From contig NZ_BOMZ01000047.1 of assembly GCF_016862455.1 (NCBI RefSeq), positions 37,283-101,282 of the forward strand: DNA of 64,000 nucleotides, written 5' to 3'. The notes below the pieces were generated by a model. The model did no database searches and was not told the origin of the DNA. It was given only the letters and a program-made list of their open reading frames with translations. The stretch comes from Actinoplanes utahensis. Lineage in GTDB: Bacteria > Actinomycetota > Actinomycetes > Mycobacteriales > Micromonosporaceae. The position numbers were made by a program, and so were the translations under genes. This document shows, piece after piece, positions 42,035-49,813 of the stretch; position 1 is the stretch's first letter; each line of letters begins with the position of its first letter.

Positions 42035-44047
42035 ATGGTCAATCGTTCACCGGAAATCGACGTCTCCGTTTTCGCCGACCGCACCGCGTTCGACGAGGCG
42101 GTGCAGCGCGCGCGGCATGCCGCCACGGCGTATTACGACACCGGCGACGCGGTCATGACCGATGCCGATTACGACGCGCTCGCCGACCGGATCGCCGCGT
42201 CGATCGCGGCCCGCCCGGAGTGGGACGACCAGGGTGTCACCACCGCGGTGGCCGCGGGGGCCTCCGCCGGTGGCGACGTCCGGCACCCCACCGCGATGCT
42301 CTCCCTCGACAAGATCAAGACGCCGGAGGAGGTGGCGGCGTTCGTCGCCACCCTCGGTGGCGACGCCTGCCTGGTCGAGGTGAAACTCGACGGCCTCGCC
42401 ATCCGCGCGGAATATGTCGACGGCCGGCTCGTGCTGGCCGCGCTGCGCGGTGACGGCACCACCGGTGAGGATGTCACCGCCCAGGTGCGGCGGGGTGTCG
42501 CCGGGCTGCCCTCCGAGCTGGCCACGCCCTGGACCGGTGAGGTGCGCGGCGAGGTCTACATGACCGTCGAGGACTTCGAGGCCGCCAGCGCCAACCGGGT
42601 CGCCGCCGGCGGCAAGGCGTTCGTCAACTCGCGCGGTGCCGTCGCCGGGGCGATCCGCAGCATCGACCGGGCCTATGCGGCGCCGATGACGTTCGCGACC
42701 TACGAGATCGTCGGCGACGGCGTCGACGCGTCGGGCACCCATCTCGCCCGGATGGACCGGGCCGAGGAGCTCGGCTTCCCGGCAGCGTGCCGCCTGATCC
42801 CCGAGGTCGCCGGCGAATGCTTCACCGCCGAGCAGGTGACCGCCGCGATCGACCTGATCGGCGCCCGCCGCTCCACCCTGGTGTTCCCGATCGACGGCGC
42901 GGTCATCAAGGCCGACGCGGAGGCCACCCGGCGGCGGCTCGGGCTGGCCAGCCGCACGCCGTACTGGGCGGTCGCCTTCAAATACCCGCCGGACACCGCG
43001 TCGACCGTGCTGCGCGACATCGAGGTGCGGGTCGGCCGCACCGGGCGGATCAGCCTGCGCGCCGTCATCGACCCGGTCCATGTCAGCGGCACCACCGTCA
43101 CCAAGGCCACCCTGCACAACCCGCAGTGGGTCGCCGAGCAGGGCCTGGCCATCGGGCAGACCGTGGCGGTGTGGCGGGCCGGCGACGTGATTCCCCGCGT
43201 CACCTCACCGATCGGCGAGCAGCCACACGGCCTGACCCCGTGGGTGGCGCCCGAGGTGTGCCCGCAGTGCGGCGAGCCGTGGGACAAGTCGAGCCTGCTG
43301 TGGCGCTGTCACACCGCCTCGTGCGCCGCCGCCAATGCCCTCGCTTATTGGTGCAGCCGGGAGGCGCTCGACGTGGACGGGGCCGGCGACTCGTTCTGTG
43401 ACGCGGTGATCGAGGCCGGGCTGGCCCGCAACGTCGCCGACCTCTACGCGCTGACCGTCGACGACATCGCCGAGTTGCCGGTCGGCAAGACCACTGCCGG
43501 TGGCACCGTGATGCTCGGCCGGTCCAACGCCGAGCGGATCATCGCCGGGTTGGAGGCGAGCAAGCAGCAGCCGTTCAACCGGGTCGTCACCGGCCTCGGC
43601 ATCCGGATGACCGGCCGCAGCGTCGGGCGCTGGCTGGCGGCCCGGTTCAAGTCGATGACCGCGCTGCGCGCCGCCACCGTCGAGGAGATCGCCGAGATCG
43701 ACAAGATGGGTCTGATCAAGGCACAGCACGTGGTCGACGGCCTCGTCGCGATGAGTGATGTCATCGACCGGCTGGCCGGTTACGGCCTCACCATGGAAGT
43801 CGTCGACGACGGCGGCGCGAAACCGCTCGCCGGCCAGACCTACGTGGTGTCCGGGTCGGTGCCGGGTTACACGCGGACGACGGTCAGCGAGCGGATCGAA
43901 GCCCTCGGCGGCTCCGCCAGCAGCAGCGTGTCGGCGAAGACGACAGCCCTGGTGACAGCCGAGACCACGACCGCCAAGGCGAAGAAGGCGGCCCAGCTCG
44001 GCATCCCCGTGATCGCCCCGGAGGAGTTCGCCCACATGCTGTCCTGA
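42035..44047 (+). CDS. NAD-dependent DNA ligase, divergent LigA
   Basis: A 670-residue ligase with all LigA modules: domain Ia (YYDTGDAVMTDADYDAL), the nucleotidyl-transfer Lys117 in EVKLDGLAI, RGDGTTGEDVT, GEVRGEVYM, IDGAVIK and AFKYPPDT, then the OB-fold VGRTGRIS. A four-Cys zinc site (CPQCGEPW, CHTASC), HhH repeats and a C-terminal BRCT domain (AGQTYVVSGSVPGY) follow. It seals nicks using NAD. Some usually invariant positions differ, such as NSRGAVAGAIR where most LigA have NPRNAAAGSLR, so it may be a second ligase beside the housekeeping one. The ATG at 42035 is chosen. The open frame back to 41954 comes from the repeat end. Confidence 0.88.
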   Translation: MVNRSPEIDVSVFADRTAFDEAVQRARHAATAYYDTGDAVMTDADYDALADRIAASIAARPEWDDQGVTTAVAAGASAGGDVRHPTAMLSLDKIKTPEEVAAFVATLGGDACLVEVKLDGLAIRAEYVDGRLVLAALRGDGTTGEDVTAQVRRGVAGLPSELATPWTGEVRGEVYMTVEDFEAASANRVAAGGKAFVNSRGAVAGAIRSIDRAYAAPMTFATYEIVGDGVDASGTHLARMDRAEELGFPAACRLIPEVAGECFTAEQVTAAIDLIGARRSTLVFPIDGAVIKADAEATRRRLGLASRTPYWAVAFKYPPDTASTVLRDIEVRVGRTGRISLRAVIDPVHVSGTTVTKATLHNPQWVAEQGLAIGQTVAVWRAGDVIPRVTSPIGEQPHGLTPWVAPEVCPQCGEPWDKSSLLWRCHTASCAAANALAYWCSREALDVDGAGDSFCDAVIEAGLARNVADLYALTVDDIAELPVGKTTAGGTVMLGRSNAERIIAGLEASKQQPFNRVVTGLGIRMTGRSVGRWLAARFKSMTALRAATVEEIAEIDKMGLIKAQHVVDGLVAMSDVIDRLAGYGLTMEVVDDGGAKPLAGQTYVVSGSVPGYTRTTVSERIEALGGSASSSVSAKTTALVTAETTTAKAKKAAQLGIPVIAPEEFAHMLS

Positions 44048-44471
44048 CCCCAGCCGGGGTTCGCCGGTCGCATATCGCCGCCACCGCCGTGGCTTCGGCC
44101 ACGGCCGCGGGTCGGCCGCGGGTCGGCCGCGCAATTTAGTCCGAGTTGCTGCCACCGATCGTCCCCAGCATCGCGTCGCCTCGGATTCCTCCCCGTTGGG
44201 GCTGTCTGTCCTGAAGCTGGCGAGCCCGGCACCGATCGCTTCCGGCTGGTCACCAGTGCTGACCCTGCTCGCCGATTCGCCACTCGTTTGTCGATCGTGG
44301 AGATTGCGCTGTCCGTGCCACCACGCGCTCACCGGATCCAACCCAGCGGACGAAGACCCGTCCGCCCGCGACGGATTCACCCTTTCCACCCTTACGCGCG
44401 AGATCTAGTGAGTTTCCGGCGAACCGGTTCACCACAACCTTCCAAGATCGACAACCGGCGGGCAAGCGATC

Positions 44472-44557
44472 GGCCAGCAGGGTCAGCGCTGTCTCGAAGC
44501 CGGTGAGACAGCAGTGGTGATCAGCCCGGAACACCGGCTGGCTCTCACTGCCGACTC
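44472..44557 (+). repeat. Interspersed palindrome repeat, copy C (truncated)
   Basis: One complete hairpin (GGTCAGCGCTGTCTC ... GAGACAGCAGTGGTGATCAG) followed by the left arm of a second one (CCGGCTGGCTCTCACTGC), whose right arm is missing. Same cores CTGTCTC/GAGACAGC as the copies at 7255 and 25156. Confidence 0.75.
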
Positions 44558-44655
44558 GAAAGTTGGCCATCACCGCAGCTGATGCCTTGGTCGGAGACGT
44601 TATGTCAACCGGGCCCAGCGGCCGACTTTCACGCACGGCAGGGGTGTCCCAAGGA

Positions 44656-44798
44656 CACGGATGGCTGTCTCAACCGCGCGGGAGACAGCTGGTGCGGCGC
44701 GCATCGGTCCGGTGCAAACACCGGTGACCAACCGGAAAGCCCCGGCTGGTTGTCGCTGCTCTCTCCAGGAGCGGGAGACAGCGCTGAGAGCCAGCCGG
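44656..44798 (+). repeat. Interspersed palindrome repeat, copy D
   Basis: First hairpin GGATGGCTGTCTC ... GGAGACAGCTGGTG (about 44656-44693), a spacer, then a second hairpin running from CCGGCTGGTTGTCGCTG (44742) to GCGCTGAGAGCCAGCCGG (ending 44798). The spacer between the hairpins is some 20 bp longer than in copies A and B. Confidence 0.75.
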
Positions 44799-45134
44799 AC
44801 AAGGTCCGTCGCTGCACGGACAGTCCTCGCTGTTGCGCTGGTTCGGTTCTTGTCGTGCGGCGCCGCCACGGATGCCTTCGCGGATGTGATGCCTCGGTTC
44901 TTGTCGCGGCTGCGCTGCTCTGGCTGGCATCGGTGCTGTTCGGGTCTTCTTCGCGGTTGCCGTCCCTACGGGGGCTCGGCAGCGGAAACGACCCGTTTGC
45001 CGTCCCTGCGGCCGCTCGGTGGTGGAAGCGTTCCGTTGCCGGTAAGGGCGGCGTTGACGACGCGCTGGAAGAGAACCGTGGCCCTCCGAGGCGAGCGGTG
45101 AGCAGGGCCCGGCGGCGGGACGGGCGGTCGTCGG

Positions 45135-46196
45135 TCAGGGTGTCGCCCCGGGGGCGATGGAGGCGGCTGGCTCCGTGAGGGCCGGGGCGGTCGTCGAGAA
45201 CGGGCTCTCGGCTGCGAGGGTCGGGATACGGGCGGGCGTGGCGGTTGTGGTGGGGGAGGTGGCGCGGCGGGCGGCGCGCCGCAGCATCGCTTTGACGATG
45301 GTGGGGTGGGCCAGGCGGACCAGGGCGAGATAGGCGCGGCCGGTGCGGGAGCGGGCGGTGGCGTGGGTGGAGACGGTCACGGTGGTGCCGTCGGGGCCGG
45401 GGGCGACCAGGATGCCGGCGCGGAAGTCGAGGTGGCCGGCGTCGGTGCCGAGGACCAGTTCGGGGCCGTCGCGGTCGATCGTGTCGAAGGCGGAATGGTC
45501 GCCGCGCTCGATGCCGAACGGGGCCACCAGGGCGTTGCGCAGGCGCAGCAGGGCGATGACCACGGCGGGCGGATCGCGGAAGACGCGGTCGGCCCACTCC
45601 TGCGGGTCGGTGCTGGTGCCGGGCGGGACGTGGACCGAGAAGGCGTCGGCCAGGTCCGGGTGGGGGAGGGCGGCGTGCAGCAGGGCCGCGCGGGACGGGA
45701 CCGGGACGGAACGGACCCGGCCGTTGCTGAGGGCGACGGCGAGGCGGGCGCGGAGCGGGTAACGGAACGGGCGGGCGACGGTGCCGGTCGCGGCCCGTTC
45801 GGCGTTGTCCAGCAGGTGCTCCAGCACGGCGTCGTGGCAGGACCGGACGATCGCCGGCCAGAGGAACCGCATCGCGCCGTGGAGGCGGGCCGAGATCCGG
45901 TGTCGAACGAGGCACGCGCCGGGACCGTGGTCGACGACCTCGAAGGTGTGCGAACCGATCAGGCCGATGCGTGGGTCGAAGGTGCACTCCACGAGACGGC
46001 CGGGCCGGTAGGCGGTGACGTGGTAGCGGATGCTGTCGTGTCCGCCGTCGGCGCCGACACCGAGCGGGCGGTCGAAACGGACCGGTGCCCAGGTGGGACT
46101 GGGCCACAGGGGATCGTCGGCGGAGGCCAGACGGTCGAGCAGGCGGCCGACCTCGGCGGCCGGGGCTGCGAGCACGCGCTCGTGGACGTTCTCCAT
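45135..46196 (-). CDS. SRPBCC plus DUF2867-like protein
   Basis: A 353-residue protein in two parts. Residues 1-150 resemble an SRPBCC lipid-binding domain (RYHVTAYRPGRLVECTFDPR, then GSHTFEVVDHG). Residues about 180-310 match DUF2867 (LPHPDLADAFSVHVP, then DPPAVVIALLRLRNALVAPF). The tail is Thr/Ala/Pro-rich. Role unknown, possibly binding of a hydrophobic ligand. The ATG at 46196 lies 49 bp from the divergent TetR gene with two operators between, so it is probably repressed by that TetR. Confidence 0.75.
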   Translation of the reverse strand: MENVHERVLAAPAAEVGRLLDRLASADDPLWPSPTWAPVRFDRPLGVGADGGHDSIRYHVTAYRPGRLVECTFDPRIGLIGSHTFEVVDHGPGACLVRHRISARLHGAMRFLWPAIVRSCHDAVLEHLLDNAERAATGTVARPFRYPLRARLAVALSNGRVRSVPVPSRAALLHAALPHPDLADAFSVHVPPGTSTDPQEWADRVFRDPPAVVIALLRLRNALVAPFGIERGDHSAFDTIDRDGPELVLGTDAGHLDFRAGILVAPGPDGTTVTVSTHATARSRTGRAYLALVRLAHPTIVKAMLRRAARRATSPTTTATPARIPTLAAESPFSTTAPALTEPAASIAPGATP

Positions 46197-46210
46197 GCGG
46201 ATCACCCTTC

Positions 46211-46248
46211 CATACGCTGCCGTATGTTTTCCGTACTGTAGCGTATGG
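46211..46248. promoter_or_regulatory. Two facing operators between the SRPBCC gene and tetR
   Basis: CCATACGCTGCCGTATG (46211-46227) and, in opposite direction, CCGTACTGTAGCGTATGG (46231-46248) share the pattern CCATACGCTnCnGTAnG. The second copy covers the tetR start codon. Binding would shut both promoters. Confidence 0.65.
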
Positions 46249-46847
46249 AGATGCCTCCGCGTCGTACCGAGAAGCAGACAGCGACCCGGCTCACAGCCGA
46301 CGACTGGACACTCGCCGCGCTGGACGCCATCGGCCGGGGCGGGCTCGCGGCGGTCGCGGTCGAACCGCTGGCCGCCCGGCTGGGCGCGACCAAGGGCAGC
46401 TTCTACTGGCACTTCGCCAACCGGGACGCGCTGATCGAGGCGGCACTGAAACGGTGGGAGACCGACCACACCGACGCCGTCATCGCGATGGTCGAGATCG
46501 AGACCGACCCGCTCGCCCGGCTACGGCTGCTGATCGGCATGGTCATGGAGTCGACCGCCGGTCAGGAGGCCGACTCGATCGAGCTGGCCATGCTGGCGAC
46601 GGCCGGGCATCCGCACGTGGCGCCGGTGCTGGCTCGGGTGACGGAGCGGCGGATCGCGTACACGGCGGGGTTGTTCCTTGCCCTGGGGTTGAGCCGGGTG
46701 GAGGCGGAGCGGCGTGCCCTTCTCGCGGTCAGCGCCTATCTCGGGCATGCGCAGCTGGCGCACGCCGCGCCGCAGGTGGTCCCGGGGAACGCAGCGCAGC
46801 GGCGTGCCTATGTGGACCGGATCATCGAGCTCCTCACCGCGCCGTGA
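46245..46847 (+). CDS. TetR-family regulator
   Basis: A 200-residue TetR protein. The recognition region is VAVEPLAARLGATKGSFYWHF, followed by the usual NRDALIEAALKRWE. The ATG at 46245 and one at 46251 are both possible. No ribosome site precedes either, so the message may be leaderless. The operators overlap this start, which fits autorepression along with the divergent SRPBCC/DUF2867 gene. Confidence 0.87.
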   Translation: MEMPPRRTEKQTATRLTADDWTLAALDAIGRGGLAAVAVEPLAARLGATKGSFYWHFANRDALIEAALKRWETDHTDAVIAMVEIETDPLARLRLLIGMVMESTAGQEADSIELAMLATAGHPHVAPVLARVTERRIAYTAGLFLALGLSRVEAERRALLAVSAYLGHAQLAHAAPQVVPGNAAQRRAYVDRIIELLTAP

Positions 46848-46929
46848 CGACCGGGTCAGGCATGGCGCAACCGCCTCCTGGGTAGACGGACGGGTGCCAG
46901 CTTCCGGCGAACCGGGGAGGAAACCCGAA

Positions 46930-47163
46930 ATGTCCTATCCGGCCCGCGGCCGTTCCGGCGCCCGCATCTGCACCATCATCGGCTTCGTCTGCGCGGTTCT
47001 CGCCGTTCTGGTCTATCCCGTCGCCTTCGGGCTCCTGGCCGTCGCGCTCGGGCTGGCCGGGGGTTTCCTCGGCGACCGTCCGCTGGGCTGGTACGCCGCG
47101 GCAGCCGGCGCCGGTGGCGCCGTCCTGGGTCTGATTCTCGCCGCCGCCGTCCTCGGCAGCTGA
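46930..47163 (+). CDS. Small membrane protein, two helices
   Basis: A 77-residue protein beginning MSYPARGRSGARICTIIG. Two long hydrophobic segments (about 13-40 and 52-76) enclose a short GDRPLG loop. GGGAGGA lies about 9 nt before the ATG. Similar small Gly/Ala-rich membrane proteins are common in actinobacteria. Function unknown. Confidence 0.65.
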   Translation: MSYPARGRSGARICTIIGFVCAVLAVLVYPVAFGLLAVALGLAGGFLGDRPLGWYAAAAGAGGAVLGLILAAAVLGS

Positions 47164-47442
47164 CCGTCCCGGTTCGTCGGCGCGCCACCTTCGCCGGCCG
47201 GCCGTTCCGGTTCCACACCGCGCCGGGCTCCACCGGTGCGCGGCGCCGTCATGCACCGGCGCCATCACCCTCCGCTCGACTCGGTGCCCATGGTCGCCTC
47301 TGGTTCCGCAGTTCGGCGGCAGGGAGGCGGCTTCCCGCCGATCAGCGCGGAACCGTCTCGGGGAGCACGGTCCTTCCTCTCCCGGATCGTGGCGGTCCCT
47401 GCCCTCCCCGGGGCGGAGAGGACCGGTCTTAGGCTGGCGCCC
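47164..47442. other. Gap before the phosphotransferase gene
   Basis: The frame of the next gene is open through this stretch but its translation is Arg/Pro-rich without family likeness. A TAGGCT hexamer (47430-47435) ending 7 nt before the GTG at 47443 is a likely -10 box for a leaderless transcript, the same motif and spacing as at 11339. Confidence 0.45.
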
Positions 47443-48567
47443 GTGCAGAACGAAGGACGGCCGCTGCTCGCTGAGGCTCCGGAGCGGGTGCGGGCTGCCG
47501 TCATCGCGATGCTGGGGGAGCCGGTCGTTGCGGAGCGCCCGGCTGCGGCGGGGTTCACACCGTCAATCGCTTCGGTCGTGATCGGGCGGTCAGGTGCCCG
47601 GTTGTTCGTCAAAGCGGCTGCCCACGAACTGGGTGCGGCGGTCGAGGCCGGGGCGGTCCTCGCGGACGCGGTGGGTGATCTGGGGCCGCGCCTGACCGGG
47701 TTCGCGGTCGTCGCGAGCGAGGGCGTCTCCACCGCCGCCGAGACCGGCGGCGGTGCCGGCCGGGCGGGGCATGAGGCTGCCGGCCGGGTGGGGCGTGGGC
47801 GTGACGGTCGGGCGTGGCATGAGGCTGCCGGCCGGGCGGGGCGTGGGTCTGCCAGCCGGGCGGAGTGTGGGTCTGACGGTCGGGCGGAGTGTGGGTCTGA
47901 CGGCTGGGCACAACGTGGGCCTGTTGGGCGTGCGGGGTTCGGGGATTGGCGGGTGGCGGCGTACGAGGTGGTGGAAGGTGAGACGGTCAGCGGGTGGACC
48001 GCGGCGGATGTGAGTGGGCTGCTGGCGGTGGCCGAGCGGATGCGGGAACGGCTGGAGCCGTGCCCGATCGAGGGCGTCACCCCGTACGCCGCGGATTTCG
48101 TGCCCCTGCTGGGGGATTGGCGGCGTCTGGGGGAACGGCGGCCGCCGCCGTACGGGCTGCCGGTGGAACTGCTCGCTGAACTGGAGAGTCGCTGGACGGC
48201 CGTGCTCGTGCCGGGAACCGCGCTGCACCACGGGGATCTGCGGCGCGACAACGTGATCCGGGAGCCGGGCGGCCGGTTGCGGATCGTCGACTGGACGCAT
48301 CTGTGGACCGCGCCCGGCTGGATGGATCTGATCCGTCTGCTTCCGGATGTCGCGGCCTGCGGGATCGACCCGGAGGCGGTGCTGCGGCGGTCCTGCTGGC
48401 GGGAAGTGCCGGACGAGCACGTGAACGTCGCGTTGGCCGGTCTCGCCGGGCGGGCGTGGCGCGACTGTGTGCTGCCCGGCGAGCGGCGCCTGCGGCGGAT
48501 GCAGGCCGAACAGGCCGACGGTCTGCTGGCCTGGCTGTCCGCGCGGCTCGGCGGCTCAGGCGGGTAG
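47443..48567 (+). CDS. Aminoglycoside/choline phosphotransferase-fold protein with repeat insertion
   Basis: A 374-residue APH-fold protein. The catalytic loop is LHHGDLRRDNVI and the metal-binding motif VDWTHLWTAPGWMDL. The N-lobe starts FTPSIASVVI with a Lys in RLFVKAAA. It likely phosphorylates a small molecule such as an amino sugar or alcohol. Between the N-lobe (to about residue 104) and DWRVAAYEVV (about 165) sit about 60 extra Gly/Arg/Ala residues encoded by 24-bp tandem repeats. The position is a surface loop of the fold, so activity could survive. The last 12 bases overlap the convergent gene. Confidence 0.75.
   Translation: MQNEGRPLLAEAPERVRAAVIAMLGEPVVAERPAAAGFTPSIASVVIGRSGARLFVKAAAHELGAAVEAGAVLADAVGDLGPRLTGFAVVASEGVSTAAETGGGAGRAGHEAAGRVGRGRDGRAWHEAAGRAGRGSASRAECGSDGRAECGSDGWAQRGPVGRAGFGDWRVAAYEVVEGETVSGWTAADVSGLLAVAERMRERLEPCPIEGVTPYAADFVPLLGDWRRLGERRPPPYGLPVELLAELESRWTAVLVPGTALHHGDLRRDNVIREPGGRLRIVDWTHLWTAPGWMDLIRLLPDVAACGIDPEAVLRRSCWREVPDEHVNVALAGLAGRAWRDCVLPGERRLRRMQAEQADGLLAWLSARLGGSGG
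47755..47935 (+). repeat. In-frame 24-bp tandem repeat inside the phosphotransferase gene
   Basis: Six to seven imperfect copies of a 24-bp unit containing GGGCGGAGTGTGGGTCTGAC and variants with GGGCATGAGGCTGCCGGCC. The period is a multiple of three, so the reading frame is kept. The encoded peptide is Gly/Arg-rich. Confidence 0.8.
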
Positions 48568-49212
48568 CAGACCGACCGCGACGGCCCGCAGCTCGCTTTC
48601 CGGCACCCGGGCGTTGCCGCCGATCGAGATCACGGTCCCGTCGGGGACGGTGATCAGCACGTCGTACGCGGCCGTCCTGCCTCCCGGGATGGTCTGCATC
48701 GTTCTGATCAGCTTCGCCGTCCCGGCGGGCACGGTGAAGGTGTCGACCACCTCGGCACCGAGCGCCTGAGTGCCCAGCAGGTGCTGGGGGAGAACCCCCC
48801 GGTCGAGCGGGAGCGGCCGCAGCACCGTGATCCACAGATAGGACCCGCCGTCGGCTTGTGCGAGCCGGCGCACCGAGGCCGTCGCCCCGGTCTCACCCGG
48901 TGACGGCGCCCGGTCAGCAGCCCCGGAGGGGGTGTCCGCGACGATGGAGTTGCTCAGTTTCGGGTCGATCCGGACCTCGTGGGGGACATAGGTGATCCGG
49001 AACCGGTCCACATCGGCCGCTGTCGCGCCGGCCGAGGCGGCCGGCAGCGGTGGATGCGACGGCGACGGCCAGCCGGCGAGAGCGACCGCGGACAGGCCGA
49101 GGACCGTGCCGCCGACGGCGACGGTCCGCAGCGTCCGGCGCCGGCGCACGCCGCGCCGCACGCGGGTCAGGAACTCCTCGGTGACGGGCAGGTCGAAGTC
49201 GGTCGGATGCAT
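48556..49212 (-). CDS. Membrane-anchored protein of the sigma operon (putative anti-sigma or target)
   Basis: A 218-residue protein. The N-terminal cytoplasmic part (TDFDLPVTEEFLTRVRRGVR) is followed by a membrane helix (about 28-47) and an outer domain of about 160 residues with many strands (SYLWITVLRPLPL, YDVLITVPDGTVISIGGN). Position right after a SigE-family sigma gene and the single-helix layout suggest a regulator of that sigma factor, but no known anti-sigma motif is seen. The second ATG (49212) has GGAGG 7 nt upstream. The first (49218) overlaps the sigma stop. Confidence 0.7.
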   Translation of the reverse strand: MHPTDFDLPVTEEFLTRVRRGVRRRRTLRTVAVGGTVLGLSAVALAGWPSPSHPPLPAASAGATAADVDRFRITYVPHEVRIDPKLSNSIVADTPSGAADRAPSPGETGATASVRRLAQADGGSYLWITVLRPLPLDRGVLPQHLLGTQALGAEVVDTFTVPAGTAKLIRTMQTIPGGRTAAYDVLITVPDGTVISIGGNARVPESELRAVAVGLLPA

Positions 49213-49214
49213 GC

Positions 49215-49703
49215 TCATCCCTCCGTTCGGGGGGTCGTCATTCGTCCGCGCAGGGTGGCCAGGCCGCGGGACAGGTGGGTCCGGACGGTCCCGGGACCGC
49301 ACCCGAGGATCTCGGCGATCTGCTCGTCCGGCAGGTCGGCCAGATAGCGCAGCGCGATCGCGGCCCGCTGTTGCGCCGGCAGACCGGCGAGGATCTGCCG
49401 GACCGCCGCGGTGTCGTGCACCTCGGCCAGCGCAGCGTCCTCCCGTGCCTGTTCGGGGACTTCGGCCACCGGGACCGGCCGGCGGCGGCGCCGCTCGTTC
49501 AAGAACAGGTTGACCATGGTGCGCTGCGCGTAGCCCACCGGGTTGCCGTCCTGGCGGACCCGGGACCAGGACAGGCCCACCCGGATCAGGGTCTCCTGGG
49601 CGAGATCCTCGGCGCCTTGCGGATCCAGGGCCAGGGCGTTGCCCAGACGCAGCAGCGCGGGCGCGCTCTGCCGCAGAAACGTCTCGAACGCCGCACCCCT
49701 CAT
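49215..49703 (-). CDS. SigE-family (ECF) sigma factor
   Basis: A 162-residue sigma factor. Region 2 holds AEDLAQETLIRVGLSWSRVR and NPVGYAQRTMVNLFLNERRR. Region 4 holds AQQRAAIALRYLADLPDEQI and GCGPGTVRTHLSRGLATLRG. The ATG at 49703 gives MRGAAFETFL, the usual start of this group, and lies a few bases after an ECF-type promoter. An alternative ATG at 49817, overlapping the hydrolase stop by 4 nt, would add 38 residues (MTVDDFEILARWG onwards) unlike the family. The downstream membrane protein gene follows at once. Confidence 0.85.
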   Translation of the reverse strand: MRGAAFETFLRQSAPALLRLGNALALDPQGAEDLAQETLIRVGLSWSRVRQDGNPVGYAQRTMVNLFLNERRRRRPVPVAEVPEQAREDAALAEVHDTAAVRQILAGLPAQQRAAIALRYLADLPDEQIAEILGCGPGTVRTHLSRGLATLRGRMTTPRTEG

Positions 49704-49715
49704 ACCTATGAATAC

Positions 49716-49737
49716 ACGTGCGGGGGCCGGATTCGTT
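49716..49737 (-). promoter_or_regulatory. ECF-type promoter of the sigma gene (AAC-N16-CGT)
   Basis: On the minus strand GTCAAC ends at 49735 and CGT begins at 49718, with exactly 16 nt between, as in ECF promoters (-35 AAC, -10 CGT). The expected start of transcription is about 5 nt before the ATG at 49703. This suggests that the sigma factor drives its own gene. Confidence 0.6.
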
Positions 49738-49813
49738 GACACCCGCCGGACCGGTAGTTCGGCCGGGATCGGCGGCCGGCCCCAGCGGGCGAGGATCTCG
49801 AAGTCGTCCACCG

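Larger units (their letters stand above)
44048..45134. other. 1.1-kb gap with palindromic repeat copies, no gene
   Basis: Frames of 130-200 codons exist on both strands but lack family signatures and run through the palindromic repeats. Copies C and D of the interspersed element (44472 and 44656) lie here. A short duplication (GCCGTCCCT with GCTCGG) occurs near 44957-45020. The region looks like a dump of repeats between the ligase and the SRPBCC gene. Confidence 0.6.

Noticed and set aside
44582..46107. Genes in the 44.6-46.1 kb frames on both strands other than the SRPBCC gene
   Set aside because: Translations are repeat-derived or Arg/Pro-rich and cross the palindromic elements.
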